From NCBI GenBank assembly GCA_013289955.1, contig JABCYZ010000022.1, positions 1 to 64,000 on the forward strand: 64,000 nucleotides of DNA, read 5' to 3'. Shown one piece after another: positions 1 to 8,749 of this stretch. Source of the stretch: Acidobacteriota bacterium. Its GTDB lineage: Bacteria; Acidobacteriota; Terriglobia; Acidiferrales; UBA7541. The notes under the pieces were generated by a model. It had not been told where the DNA came from. It ran no database searches and was given only the letters and a program-made list of their open reading frames with translations. Numbering within the stretch: the stretch's first letter is position 1; the number at the start of each line of letters is the position of its first letter. The translations under genes and the position numbers were made by a program.

Positions 1-22
1 CCTCTGGTATTTCTTTCTCACG

Positions 23-85
23 GCGGCTCTCTCCTTTAAAAGGGATTCGCAACCCGAACTCTATCCGAGTTCGGGCGAGAGCCGC
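23..85. repeat. Nested inverted repeat, possible three-way-junction structure
   Basis: Bases 23-31 and 77-85 are perfect 9-bp inverted repeats. Inside them, 53-61 and 67-75 form a second perfect 9-bp stem with a 5-nt loop, and 33-37/39-43 can form a short third stem. The element could be a structured RNA, a transposon end or a repeat-family unit. No T-tract follows on either strand, so it does not look like an ordinary terminator. The rest of 1-251 holds no supportable gene. Confidence 0.5.
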
Positions 86-251
86 TGCTTCTTGTTCTCA
101 ACTTTCAACTAAATGTGGGGCATCCTCCACCCGTGCACACCCGATCGCACGAACGGTTAGGCGCGTGTACTCCATTTGAATGTTAGTCGGTCTTGTGACC
201 CGCCGTCGGGGGTTGGATTAACGCACTCGGTCGTCGCACTCACTGCTTGGA

Positions 252-626
252 CTACTTCGCCTCGGGAAACAACAACTCATTTCCGTCGGGATCGACGATC
301 TTGATCACGTCGTAACCCCACCAGGACTTCTCGCTCGGAATCGAGCGCTCGACGATTTCACGGCGGAGCGCGGTGAGTCCATCGGCGGTCAGTTCCACGA
401 ACAAGCGCGCTTTGTCTCTTCGCGTGGCATCTTCGCAAAGGATGATTTCGCATTCCGCGCGACTGACTTGGCAGACCTTGCCCGCGCCGTCGCCCTCATG
501 CCAACGCTTCTCGAAGCCGAGCATGTCGATGTAGAACAGAAGTGCACGGTTCACGTCAGCAACAAAGAGTACGGGACGGGTGTACCACCGGTGAGTGATT
601 TGCTCTCTGACGGTTGTCTCGGTCAT
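252..626 (-). CDS. VOC-family (glyoxalase/bleomycin-resistance-like) protein
   Basis: A 124-residue protein with the single vicinal-oxygen-chelate layout: an opening strand around VLFVADVNRALLFYIDMLGF, a middle acidic-cysteine stretch, and the closing DPDGNELLF signature. Members of this superfamily are metal-dependent lyases, dioxygenases or antibiotic-binding proteins and usually act as dimers in the cytoplasm; the substrate cannot be predicted here. I chose the ATG at 626 because the family fold begins just after it; an in-frame start at 647 only adds a glycine-rich heptapeptide. The gene stands alone, with about 220 bp of non-coding DNA upstream before the next minus-strand gene. The base strings GCCCAAC (642-648) and GTTAGGC (156-162) flank it and resemble integron core sites, but no full attC is visible. 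Confidence 0.75.
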   Translation of the reverse strand: MTETTVREQITHRWYTRPVLFVADVNRALLFYIDMLGFEKRWHEGDGAGKVCQVSRAECEIILCEDATRRDKARLFVELTADGLTALRREIVERSIPSEKSWWGYDVIKIVDPDGNELLFPEAK

Positions 627-848
627 GCCGGTTCCTGATCCGCCCAACGAGTACTAGGTCGACCAACATATCACGGCCAAACCTGCGAGGCTCGCAATCT
701 AGCGCCGAAGCCCGCCAGCGGACAGACAGTCTACAACTTATGCGGCCCCAAGCACTTGTTGGAGGCGACGGTTCCCGGCGAAGTCTGACTGGACCGACCT
801 CATCGTTCGTGTACAGGACGACGATTTTGTCTGGCATCGCCCTGTGGA

Positions 849-2327
849 CTATTTTCCCGCAGAGCCGTCCGCAGGATTGGCGTCTTGACTGCATTTGGTT
901 AGAAAGAGATAGAGATGTCGCAGTCCAGGCTTGCGCCGGAAGGGCAGAACTCCTCGATCGTCAACGTCCGTGGCCGTCAGGTTGAGTGACTCGAGTTTGC
1001 TCAGATTCGTGAGCGAAGCCAGACCGCGCGACGTCACCGCGGTGTAGGAAAGATCTAAGGAATGAAGGTTCCTAAACCCGCCGAGCGTCTTCACTCCTTC
1101 GTCCGTGATCTTGGTTCGCGCGAGTTCGGCGTCGACAATTAAGTCCGCAATCGGTTTGAGTGCGGTAAGAACCGAATCGTTACAGCGCTCGGGCGCGCTC
1201 ACGGTTCGGAGAATCAGTCCGTCGCCCGGATTCTGCGAGCGAGGAATCAGTCGCACACCAAACCTGGTTTCGAGCCCGGCAATCTGGCTCAACCGCGGAC
1301 GATAATCACCCGCTAGCGGCGGAAGAGCGGGCTTCGCCGGCGGGGGCGGCGGTGCCGCGCTGACCTTTTCTGTAGCAAGATTCTCGGTGGCACCCGAGAC
1401 GATCCAAAATTCGATCACTTTGAGTTCGGAGGCCGTCAAGCCTGGCTTCCCTTCGGCTGGCATGGCGTCCTTGTTATCCCGCGGAAGCGTGACCCGGCGA
1501 TAGAGTTCGCTGTTCCTGGCATCCCCCGGCTTCACGACTGCGCCATCCTTGCTGCCGCGCATTACGTAATCGAAGCTGTCGAGCCGGAGTTTCGCCTTTT
1601 TCTTTTCGGGTCCATGGCATTGAACGCATTTGTCGTCGAAAATCGGAGCCACTCGAGATGCAAAAAATGCGACGGAAGCTTGAGCTGGCGCGGATAGATT
1701 GGCGGCCGAGAGACTCGAGGCACTCGAAACAGCCGAGTTTGGCGTGAGATGTCTTTTTGCGGGAGGCGCCACACCAAGAAGCCCTCGAAGCTTTGCCGGC
1801 ATGTGCTCGGTCAGGAAGCCTTCTCCGTGAGTGAGTCTACCGCCCTGATCGCTCGTCCACGCCATGAGGCATACGGTGGCGAACAGCGCTATGCCATACA
1901 GTTTCCCGTTCGAACCCCGGATTCCGCAACACAGCACCAGCGCCGCAGCAAGCGAAAGGCCCCCCCACATGTGCCGCGTAACCAGAGCGCCTTCATAACC
2001 TCCGCTTCGGCCAAGCATCCAGCCGAGAAAAACAGCAACCAGCGCGGATGCCGCCGCCAGTGCGAGCACAAAGCCCGCAAAAGTTTGTAAGTGCTTTCCG
2101 GCGCGGAAAAGCCCGGCACATTCAAGAACAACCACGAGCAGCACCAGCGCGATAGGAAGATGAACTGCAAGAGGGTGAAATCGTCCGACGAATTGACGCC
2201 ACTCGCCGCGCTCCGCTCCGTCCGGAGGAGCTTTCAGCGCAACAAAAAGCAGAATCAGGACCGTGAACAGCCCGACGCCGCACAAAACTGATTTGAAGCG
2301 CGAGCTCATTCTAATTGAGTCAGACAC
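849..2327 (-). CDS. Membrane protein: DUF2231-like helices + cytochrome c + leucine-rich repeats
   Basis: A 492-residue protein with three modules. Residues about 15-165 hold four or five membrane helices of DUF2231 type, including HPLAVHLPIALVLL. Residues about 220-310 form a planctomycete-type cytochrome c module with haem motif CVQCH (C234, C237, H238). Residues about 340-480 contain leucine-rich-repeat-like units (LDLSYTAVTSRGLASL, LNLTATDVDDRGV). The likely role is a membrane-anchored periplasmic redox or binding protein working with the exported proteins encoded upstream. It is the last gene of a four-gene operon and overlaps the preceding stop codon by 8 bp if the GTG at 2327 is used. 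An ATG at 2309 is the alternative start and would leave a 10-bp gap. The composite architecture is seen directly; the function is inferred. Confidence 0.8.
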   Translation of the reverse strand: MSDSIRMSSRFKSVLCGVGLFTVLILLFVALKAPPDGAERGEWRQFVGRFHPLAVHLPIALVLLVVVLECAGLFRAGKHLQTFAGFVLALAAASALVAVFLGWMLGRSGGYEGALVTRHMWGGLSLAAALVLCCGIRGSNGKLYGIALFATVCLMAWTSDQGGRLTHGEGFLTEHMPAKLRGLLGVAPPAKRHLTPNSAVSSASSLSAANLSAPAQASVAFFASRVAPIFDDKCVQCHGPEKKKAKLRLDSFDYVMRGSKDGAVVKPGDARNSELYRRVTLPRDNKDAMPAEGKPGLTASELKVIEFWIVSGATENLATEKVSAAPPPPPAKPALPPLAGDYRPRLSQIAGLETRFGVRLIPRSQNPGDGLILRTVSAPERCNDSVLTALKPIADLIVDAELARTKITDEGVKTLGGFRNLHSLDLSYTAVTSRGLASLTNLSKLESLNLTATDVDDRGVLPFRRKPGLRHLYLFLTKCSQDANPADGSAGK

Positions 2328-3372
2328 GGCGCAACAGCGTAATGCGGCCGATCGGCAGCCACTCTGCTACGAGAATGTCGCCGTTCTTCAGGAAGATAGC
2401 CGCGTGGGGCGTGATGAATTGTCCTGGAGTAAATTCGCTTCGAGATTGCTTGCGGCGCGAACCGACTTCCCCGTTCGAAGCGCGGCCGTCGCCGAGCTGC
2501 GCGACGACGTTGTAGTCGCGGTCGAGAATGCACACCTGGCTGTCCAGGTCAGGGCAGACCATCCATTCGCCCTGGGTATCGAAGTGGCAGGGCATACGCA
2601 GCCGCGTGTCGTCCTTGATGGTACGAAGATGCTTGCCATCCAAGCCGAAGGTCTGCAAGCGGCGATTCCCGCGATCGGCAATCACCAGCACCGGAGTCGT
2701 ACTACGTGTGTCCACGAAAAGGCCGTGCGGAGTGTCAAATTCTCCGTCGTTGTGTCCCGGACTGCCAACCTCACCGAGGAATTTTCCGACCGCGGAAAAT
2801 CGCAGCACGTGATGCGAACCGTAGCCGTCGCCTACGTAGAAGTCGCCGTTCGGTGCAAACGCGACATTCGTGGGGACAAAATCAATCGGACGCTGACCGT
2901 AGGCGGCATCTTCTCGTGGATAGCCGTGAGTCCACAGCGTCTCGCCGTTCGGCGTTGTCTTCACAATCTTGCATTGGTTGATGTCGCAGTGATAAAGCAC
3001 TTCCGCGCTTTGCTCGCTACGGAGACCGAGCCCGTGCGCTCCACCGCGGAATTCTTCCCCATATGCGCGCACAAAGCGGCCAGTCGCGTCATAAACCACG
3101 ATAGCCTCTCCCCGCATGCTGGACTTGTTGACAGTGTGCGCTACGTAAATAAATCCCCGTTCATCCTCGGCAAGGCCATGCGTATCGCCCCAGACGAGGC
3201 CTTCGGGCGGCACCAGCCAATCATGCACGCATTCATATAGATGAGGTTCCGATCCGACCACCGGCAGTCGACGGCCGGACTTGTCCGATGTCTGGAGAAA
3301 GCGTGGGAGGGCCGCCACAACCGAGGCCCGCGAGCCTTTTTTTAGAAACTCACGGCGTGTGCTTGTCTTCAT
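2320..3372 (-). CDS. Tat-exported NHL-repeat beta-propeller protein
   Basis: A 350-residue protein starting with a twin-arginine signal (TRREFLKKG, residues 4-12) and a hydrophobic stretch. It is followed by repeated NHL-type blades such as GEVGSPGHNDGEFDTPHGLF and VLVIADRGNRRLQTFGLDG, which build a five- or six-bladed propeller. Related proteins are often labelled peptidylglycine monooxygenase-like, but only the propeller part is present and no copper-binding catalytic motif is visible. It overlaps the DUF1501 gene upstream by 4 bp (ATGA), so translation is probably coupled. A periplasmic scaffold or binding role beside the DUF1553/DUF1501 pair is inference. Confidence 0.82.
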   Translation of the reverse strand: MKTSTRREFLKKGSRASVVAALPRFLQTSDKSGRRLPVVGSEPHLYECVHDWLVPPEGLVWGDTHGLAEDERGFIYVAHTVNKSSMRGEAIVVYDATGRFVRAYGEEFRGGAHGLGLRSEQSAEVLYHCDINQCKIVKTTPNGETLWTHGYPREDAAYGQRPIDFVPTNVAFAPNGDFYVGDGYGSHHVLRFSAVGKFLGEVGSPGHNDGEFDTPHGLFVDTRSTTPVLVIADRGNRRLQTFGLDGKHLRTIKDDTRLRMPCHFDTQGEWMVCPDLDSQVCILDRDYNVVAQLGDGRASNGEVGSRRKQSRSEFTPGQFITPHAAIFLKNGDILVAEWLPIGRITLLRRV

Positions 3373-4940
3373 GCGATCAGGTCCGGGACCACCTTTGCCG
3401 GTACGACTCCCGTCAGTTTCTGTTCCAACCCCTGGAACTTGAACGTAAATCTCTCATGATTCATTCCGAGAAGCCTCAGCACGGTGGCATTGAAGTCCCG
3501 CACATGCACGGGGTCTTTCACCACGTTGTAACAGAAATCGTCGGTTTGTCCATGCACGTAGCCCGCTTTCGTTCCGCCGCCCGCCATCCACGTTGTGAAA
3601 CAACGCGGATGATGATCGCGGCCATAGTTGTCCTTGGTAAGGCCGCCCTGGCTATAGACCGTTCGGCCAAACTCACCGCCCCAGATGACGAGCGTGTCTT
3701 CGAGCATGCCGCGACGCTTGAGATCGGTCACCAATGCATAGCATCCGCGATCCGTGGCGGCAGAGAGCTTTGGAGTATTCCCGACGGCATTCGAATGCAC
3801 GTCCCAGCCCCGCTGATAGACCTGGGTAAAGCGCACGCCGCGCTCTGCCATTCGCCGCGCCAGCAAACAGTTGAAGGCAAAGCTACCCTGCTGTCTGGCT
3901 TCTTCTCCATACAAAGTCCAGGTGCTGGCCGGTTCATCGCGAAAATCAGTCAACTCCGGCAGAGAAGTCTGCATCCGGAACGCCAGCTCATACTGACGAA
4001 TGCGGGCATTGGTCTCTGGGTCGCCTACCTCCTCAAGAGTCATTTGGTTGATCGCGTTGACGGCGCCGATCAATTCATGCCGGACATCGCGGCTCATCCC
4101 CGCCGGGTCGTCCAAATAAAGGACCGGAGCGCCGTGCGAACGAAACGCGACGCCGGCATATTCGCTCGAAAGAAAACCGCTACTCCAGAGCTTCGGCGAA
4201 ATCGGCTGCAGATCCGTGCCCGGCAGCGTCAGGGAATTGAGAACCACAAACGTCGGAAGATTCTCATTCATGCTTCCGAGGCCGTAGGCCATCCACGAGC
4301 CCAGCGAGGGTTTGCCAGGATTCATATTCCCCGTATTGATCAGCAGGATGGCCGGTTCGTGATTGATGGCGTCGGTTTGCATCGTCTGAATGAGCGTGAT
4401 GTCATCCACCAGCTTGCCCGTCCAGGGCAAAAGTTCACTGACATAGAGCCCGCTCTTGCCTTGCCGGGAAAATCCCCAATGGGAGGGCGCGATGGGGAAA
4501 CGCGCCTGGCCGGAGGTCATGCCCGTCAGCTGCTGATTTCCACGCACAGAGTCGGGAAGGTCCTTGTCGAACTGGCTGGTCAGCGTTGGTTTGTAATCCC
4601 ACAAATCCATCTGAGAAGGGGCGCCGGACATGAAGAGATAGATCGCTCGCTTTGCTTTTGGTGCGAAATCGGTCAAGCGATGCGCCCCGACGCCAGCAGT
4701 CACGGGTTCGGCCGCCGATGCACGTCCGAGTGAATCGCCCAGTAGAGTCGCGAGCCCCGCCCAACCGAGCGTTTTCCCCATGCGCCCGAGAAAATGTCTG
4801 CGCGTCGCGAATGTTTTCCATTCTTCGCGCAAAGAGAGCGGCACCGGCAAGTCATAGACGGTCGGACCTTCTCCGCCATGGTCGCAGCATGCACCTTCCG
4901 GGAGTGCAGCTTCGTCCTTCCTGTGTGCGTCAGTCTTCAT
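3369..4940 (-). CDS. DUF1501 family exported protein
   Basis: A 523-residue protein with a Tat signal set back from the N-terminus (TRRHFLGRMG at about residues 47-56), then the DUF1501 body: KRAIYLFMSGAPSQMDLWD near the start of the domain, WGGEFGRT in the middle and GRDHHPRCFTTWMAGGG near the end. DUF1501 proteins resemble the alkaline-phosphatase/sulfatase superfamily, and the conserved Asp, Glu and His residues fit a metal site, but no substrate is established. These genes nearly always follow a DUF1549/DUF1553 gene, as here, where the two overlap by 4 bp (4937-4940). The long N-terminal leader before the twin arginines contains two cysteines and a CDHGG string. Confidence 0.88.
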   Translation of the reverse strand: MKTDAHRKDEAALPEGACCDHGGEGPTVYDLPVPLSLREEWKTFATRRHFLGRMGKTLGWAGLATLLGDSLGRASAAEPVTAGVGAHRLTDFAPKAKRAIYLFMSGAPSQMDLWDYKPTLTSQFDKDLPDSVRGNQQLTGMTSGQARFPIAPSHWGFSRQGKSGLYVSELLPWTGKLVDDITLIQTMQTDAINHEPAILLINTGNMNPGKPSLGSWMAYGLGSMNENLPTFVVLNSLTLPGTDLQPISPKLWSSGFLSSEYAGVAFRSHGAPVLYLDDPAGMSRDVRHELIGAVNAINQMTLEEVGDPETNARIRQYELAFRMQTSLPELTDFRDEPASTWTLYGEEARQQGSFAFNCLLARRMAERGVRFTQVYQRGWDVHSNAVGNTPKLSAATDRGCYALVTDLKRRGMLEDTLVIWGGEFGRTVYSQGGLTKDNYGRDHHPRCFTTWMAGGGTKAGYVHGQTDDFCYNVVKDPVHVRDFNATVLRLLGMNHERFTFKFQGLEQKLTGVVPAKVVPDLIA

Positions 4941-7900
4941 TTATTCAGGACCTCATCCAGGTTCAGCGCGGCGCTGGCGACCAGCATCCAGGATGCAAGT
5001 TCGCTCACGGGCAGATTCGTGCCGCGCTTGCTTTCGCCCACGGACAAAAGTTTCTCGGCAGAAGCCGCATCCTGCCCGTAGACCGTCTCGAATTTCGTCA
5101 ATGCCTTTTCCAAAATGGTTCTCTCCCCGGGTCTCCACGGCCGCGACAGGAGGATTTCACCGAGCGCGTTCAACCGCGTATCCGTTTGCTGCGATTCATT
5201 CAAGACGCGTTCCGCCAGATGACGCGAAGCCTCGAGCCACTGCGGATCGTTCATCAGCACCAAAGCTTGCAGGGGTGTATCTGTGCGTTGGCGGCGGGTG
5301 CATGCTCCGTCCCGAACAGGCTCGTCCAGAGCATCCATGTTCGGCATAGTCGCCATGCGTTTCCAAAAGGTGTATAAGCTGCGCCGATACAACGCGTCAC
5401 CGTGATCCTGTACGTATTCCTTGGTGTCGCTTGCCTGGTGGCTGCCCGCTTCCCAGACTCCAGCCGGTTGGTAGGGCCTCACGCTCGGCCCGCCAATTCT
5501 TTCCACCAATAGCCCGCTGCTGGCCAGCGCGGTGTCTCGAATCATCTCGCCGTCCATGCGGAATCGTGGTCCCCGCGCCAGCAACCGGTTCTTCGGATCC
5601 TTTTCTATCAACAGGGGCGTGGTTCGCGCCGATTGTCGGTAAGTAGCCGAGAGGACGATCTGCCGGTAAAAACGCTTCACATCCCAATCGTGGTCGCGAA
5701 AATCGAGCGCCAGCCAATCGAGCAATTCCGGATGACTCGGCCGCGCGCCCATCACGCCAAAATCTTCGGTCGTCTCGACGAGTCCGGTCCCAAAAATCTC
5801 GGACCACATACGATTCACCGCTACCCGCGCGGTGAGAGGGTTTTCCGGACTAACGGTCCATTTTGCAAGCGTCAAACGATCCAGCGGCGCGCCCGCGGGA
5901 AGGCCCGGCAGAAAATGCGGGACGCCGGGACGCACGCGCTCCATACGCGCGCTGAACACGCCGCGGTTCAGAACATCGGCATACGCGAGCGTAGGCGCTT
6001 CTTCGCTGATCAGCTCGATGTCGCCGTCCCTGGCTAAACGGTTCAGCTCTTTATCGAGCAGTGCAACCTGACCCTTCAGCGCGAGTGTCGGAACGTCGCG
6101 TTCACGGAAATAGTATTCCGTTACCGCGTGCGATTCGTCCTCGGACCATTCGGACATCGGCTTCCGCCCGACTTCCGCCACATAGTCGGCAAACGGAAGC
6201 CGAGCCGCTTCTATTACAGAAAGTTCTCGCTGGTAGAAACGAAAATCCTGAAAAGCGGTCTGCCGCAATGGATTGCTATCTGGATGCGTTCGCCCGAACT
6301 CGAGGGGAGCGGTCGTGCTGGCCGTCTCTTTCAGCCCATCTTTTAGTACGGTCAGGTCTTGTGGTACGCCATCCACATAAAGGTTCACGCCGGCGGCTTT
6401 TCCCGAACCGTCGTAGGTCGCGATCAAATGGTTCCACTGTCCGACCTCTAGTACTCTGCCCGGTGTCTCGACCTCAATGGCCTCATCCGGCGATTTGTGG
6501 GCGAGTACAAATTTCAGTTTCCCTTTGTCTGAAATCAGCTGCCACCCGCGACCGTCCTGATCGGCATCCGCGCGCGAAAAAATCACGCCGTCCGGAAGAT
6601 TTGGATCCTTGGGTTCATTGGGACGCAAATGAGGGCGCATCCAGGTCGCCACGCTGAAGGGTTTCGAGCCGTCTTCGTCTCCCACGTCGGGCAACTCCAA
6701 ATGAGTGCTGATCTCCATACGCATATAGGGCCAAAACCACGTGCCCTCTCCCCACACCACCGGAACGCCTGTCGCTGTAACGATATTTCGCTTTTCTCCG
6801 GCCGCGGAGTCACTGAACACATCACCTTTTCCTTCATCGAAACGGAAGTGCGCGACAAGACCCTCTGAACTGATCGGCCGGGGGCCGCCCAGCGGTTGCG
6901 CCAGCCAGCTTGCGATCAAGGCACTTGCCCGTGCGCGCCGATCGTGAATCTGCCGCTCGATTGCGACTTTCTTCGCCAAAACTTCTTCGTACGCGCCTCG
7001 ATTTTCCGGCTTCGGGACCAGCAGTATGGGCGGCCAGTCATTTCGGTCGTCATTGAAGGGGTTTTCGGCAAGATTGTTGAAAAATGCGGTCAGTCGATAA
7101 AACTCTTTCTGCGTGGTTGGATCGAACTTATGATCGTGGCAGTTAGCGCATCCTACGGTCAGTCCCAGGAAGGCGGCGCCGTAGGCTTCCGTGCGCTCGC
7201 GCTTGTTGTTTACACGCAGCTCTTCGGTGAGCGTGCCGCCCTCGCCGCTGCTGATCCCGGCCCGCACGTAAGCAGAAGCCATCAGGGAATCCAGCGACTT
7301 GTCCGGGAGCATATCTCCGGCGAGCTGCTCGGTCACGAACCGGTCGAAGCGCTTGTTCTGGTTGTAGGCTCTGATAACGTAGTCCCGATAGGGCCAGATA
7401 TAGCGAAAATTGTCGATGTGCAGCCCGTGAGTGTCGCCGTAACGAGCGACGTCCAGCCAATAGTGGGCGCGATGCTCTCCGTAACGTGGGCTCGCGAGCA
7501 GCCGATCAACCACTTTTTCATAAGCGTTGGGTGAGTCGTCCGCGACAAACGCTTCCACTTCTTGGGGGGCAGGCGGCAGCCCAGTCAGGTCATAGGTCAC
7601 GCGGCGAATCAGCGACCGCTTGTCTGTCTCGGGCGACGGCTTGAGGCCCTCCTTCTCTAGTCGATCCAGAATGAAATTGTCGATTGCGTTGCGCGCCCAC
7701 CCGTTTTGCTTCACCTCAGGGATTGCCTGTGGTTTCGGAGCAATAAAGGACCAATGTTCCTCGTACACAGCCCCTTGTTTTACCCACTCGCGCAGCAATG
7801 CAATTTGCTCGGGCTTGAGCGTTTTGTGCGCTTCGGGAGGCGGCATTCGGTCTTTCGGATTTTTCGCCTCGATCTTCTGTACCAAAGGACTCTTGTCCGG

Positions 7901-8200
7901 CCGTCCCGGGAGGATGGCGGGGCCGCTCTTGTCATGCGGCGCATAAGCAAACTCCGCGCGGTCAAGTCGTAGTTTGGCCTTTCGCGCGCCCGGATCGGGC
8001 CCGTGACACGCGTAACAATTCTCTGAAAGAATCGGCTGGACCGTTTGATTGAAGGAGAGTTGTGCTCGGGAAACTTTGCGGGCCACGGATGAATCTGTCT
8101 GCGCATTTGCTTTGCCGACAAACACCAGGACCCATGTGCAAAGCATCCATGCCGCGCACCAACCAGCCCTATGTCTCCGGGGAACCGACATTAACAGCAT
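4937..8200 (-). CDS. PSD1 cytochrome c / DUF1549 / LamG / DUF1553 exported protein
   Basis: A 1087-residue secreted multidomain protein. After a signal peptide ending near ANAQ comes a planctomycete-type cytochrome c module with CYACH (C62, C65, H66). Residues about 170-380 form the DUF1549 domain (IDNFILDRLEKEGLKPSPETDK), about 440-660 a LamG/concanavalin-like jelly roll, and about 770-1035 the DUF1553 domain (NPLTARVAVNRMW; EDFGVMGARPSHPELLDWLA). The architecture is typical of Planctomycetes, Verrucomicrobia and Acidobacteria and is suspected, not proven, to act on complex polysaccharides. It is the first gene of a four-gene, tightly overlapping operon. The start may be the ATG at 8200 or at 8191 (MSVPRR); both give an intact signal peptide. 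Confidence 0.9.
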   Translation of the reverse strand: MLLMSVPRRHRAGWCAAWMLCTWVLVFVGKANAQTDSSVARKVSRAQLSFNQTVQPILSENCYACHGPDPGARKAKLRLDRAEFAYAPHDKSGPAILPGRPDKSPLVQKIEAKNPKDRMPPPEAHKTLKPEQIALLREWVKQGAVYEEHWSFIAPKPQAIPEVKQNGWARNAIDNFILDRLEKEGLKPSPETDKRSLIRRVTYDLTGLPPAPQEVEAFVADDSPNAYEKVVDRLLASPRYGEHRAHYWLDVARYGDTHGLHIDNFRYIWPYRDYVIRAYNQNKRFDRFVTEQLAGDMLPDKSLDSLMASAYVRAGISSGEGGTLTEELRVNNKRERTEAYGAAFLGLTVGCANCHDHKFDPTTQKEFYRLTAFFNNLAENPFNDDRNDWPPILLVPKPENRGAYEEVLAKKVAIERQIHDRRARASALIASWLAQPLGGPRPISSEGLVAHFRFDEGKGDVFSDSAAGEKRNIVTATGVPVVWGEGTWFWPYMRMEISTHLELPDVGDEDGSKPFSVATWMRPHLRPNEPKDPNLPDGVIFSRADADQDGRGWQLISDKGKLKFVLAHKSPDEAIEVETPGRVLEVGQWNHLIATYDGSGKAAGVNLYVDGVPQDLTVLKDGLKETASTTAPLEFGRTHPDSNPLRQTAFQDFRFYQRELSVIEAARLPFADYVAEVGRKPMSEWSEDESHAVTEYYFRERDVPTLALKGQVALLDKELNRLARDGDIELISEEAPTLAYADVLNRGVFSARMERVRPGVPHFLPGLPAGAPLDRLTLAKWTVSPENPLTARVAVNRMWSEIFGTGLVETTEDFGVMGARPSHPELLDWLALDFRDHDWDVKRFYRQIVLSATYRQSARTTPLLIEKDPKNRLLARGPRFRMDGEMIRDTALASSGLLVERIGGPSVRPYQPAGVWEAGSHQASDTKEYVQDHGDALYRRSLYTFWKRMATMPNMDALDEPVRDGACTRRQRTDTPLQALVLMNDPQWLEASRHLAERVLNESQQTDTRLNALGEILLSRPWRPGERTILEKALTKFETVYGQDAASAEKLLSVGESKRGTNLPVSELASWMLVASAALNLDEVLNK

Positions 8201-8297
8201 TGCTAGAGTCGGGCTCCATTCCTCGACATTCTAGATGCTACTTACTGATATCAAAACGCAAGCTTACTCCGCGCTACCTCTCAAAGCGACGTTTATC

Positions 8298-8624
8298 TCA
8301 AAGGGGCGCTACTTCCGCGATGCTAAGGTCGCCCTTGGCTGGATTTGTTCTCAAGTTGGTGTGCACGTCGGCGGGAGGACAATCCAGCTTTGTAGCAGCA
8401 GGGCGGAGCACGGAGTCCATAAATGCAGTAAACGGCTTTCCTGTGTCGTCGAGGAATACTCGAAACTCGTTAGCAGATATGAAAGCAAACATCGGCGCGC
8501 TCGTCAGACCGATCCAGCGTTCGCGCGTGGGGGAAAATGATGTCCTAGTTTCTCCATCTTGGCCATCAGAGGGGCATACCTCCGTCAAGTCGAGCCGGTC
8601 ATTCACGATAATTCCAAGAGCCAA
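8298..8624 (-). CDS. Uncertain small ORF, possibly a remnant
   Basis: A 108-codon frame from a TTG at 8624 with a GAGGGA-type ribosome site just upstream. I recognise no family. An in-frame TGA lies four codons above the TTG, and the frame beyond that stop also reads plausibly (QLYRRVLVA), so this may be the 3' part of a longer gene broken by a nonsense change. A perfect 18-bp palindrome at 8701-8718 lies about 75 bp upstream, where an operator would be expected. Nothing else coding is supportable between 8201 and 8749. Confidence 0.3.
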   Translation of the reverse strand: MALGIIVNDRLDLTEVCPSDGQDGETRTSFSPTRERWIGLTSAPMFAFISANEFRVFLDDTGKPFTAFMDSVLRPAATKLDCPPADVHTNLRTNPAKGDLSIAEVAPL

Positions 8625-8700
8625 ACTCCCTCAAGCCACCAATACCCGTCGATACAATTGTTTTTCACAACGCGCCGCTAAATGCAGTTTCGTTTAGTGC

Positions 8701-8718
8701 TACTATTTGCAAATAGTA
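8701..8718. promoter_or_regulatory. Perfect 18-bp palindrome, operator-like
   Basis: TACTATTTG followed directly by CAAATAGTA gives a gapless 9+9 palindrome. Its core CTATTTGC...AATAG resembles the larger palindrome at 9282-9312, differing by C/T at one position per arm. It sits between the antitoxin gene (8750-8992) and the uncertain ORF at 8298-8624. A binding site for a dimeric regulator is inferred. Confidence 0.5.
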
Positions 8719-8749
8719 TCCCCACAGCCGTGCCAGCCAGACATTGGCG

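Noticed and set aside
556-894. 112-codon minus-strand frame between the VOC and DUF2231 genes
   Set aside because: Cys/Arg-rich, overlaps the VOC gene start and the DUF2231 gene end in other frames, and lacks any motif.
2263-4733. Long plus-strand frames (325 and 481 codons) across the NHL and DUF1501 genes
   Set aside because: They are His/Arg-rich antisense shadows of genes with clear Tat signals and family motifs on the minus strand.
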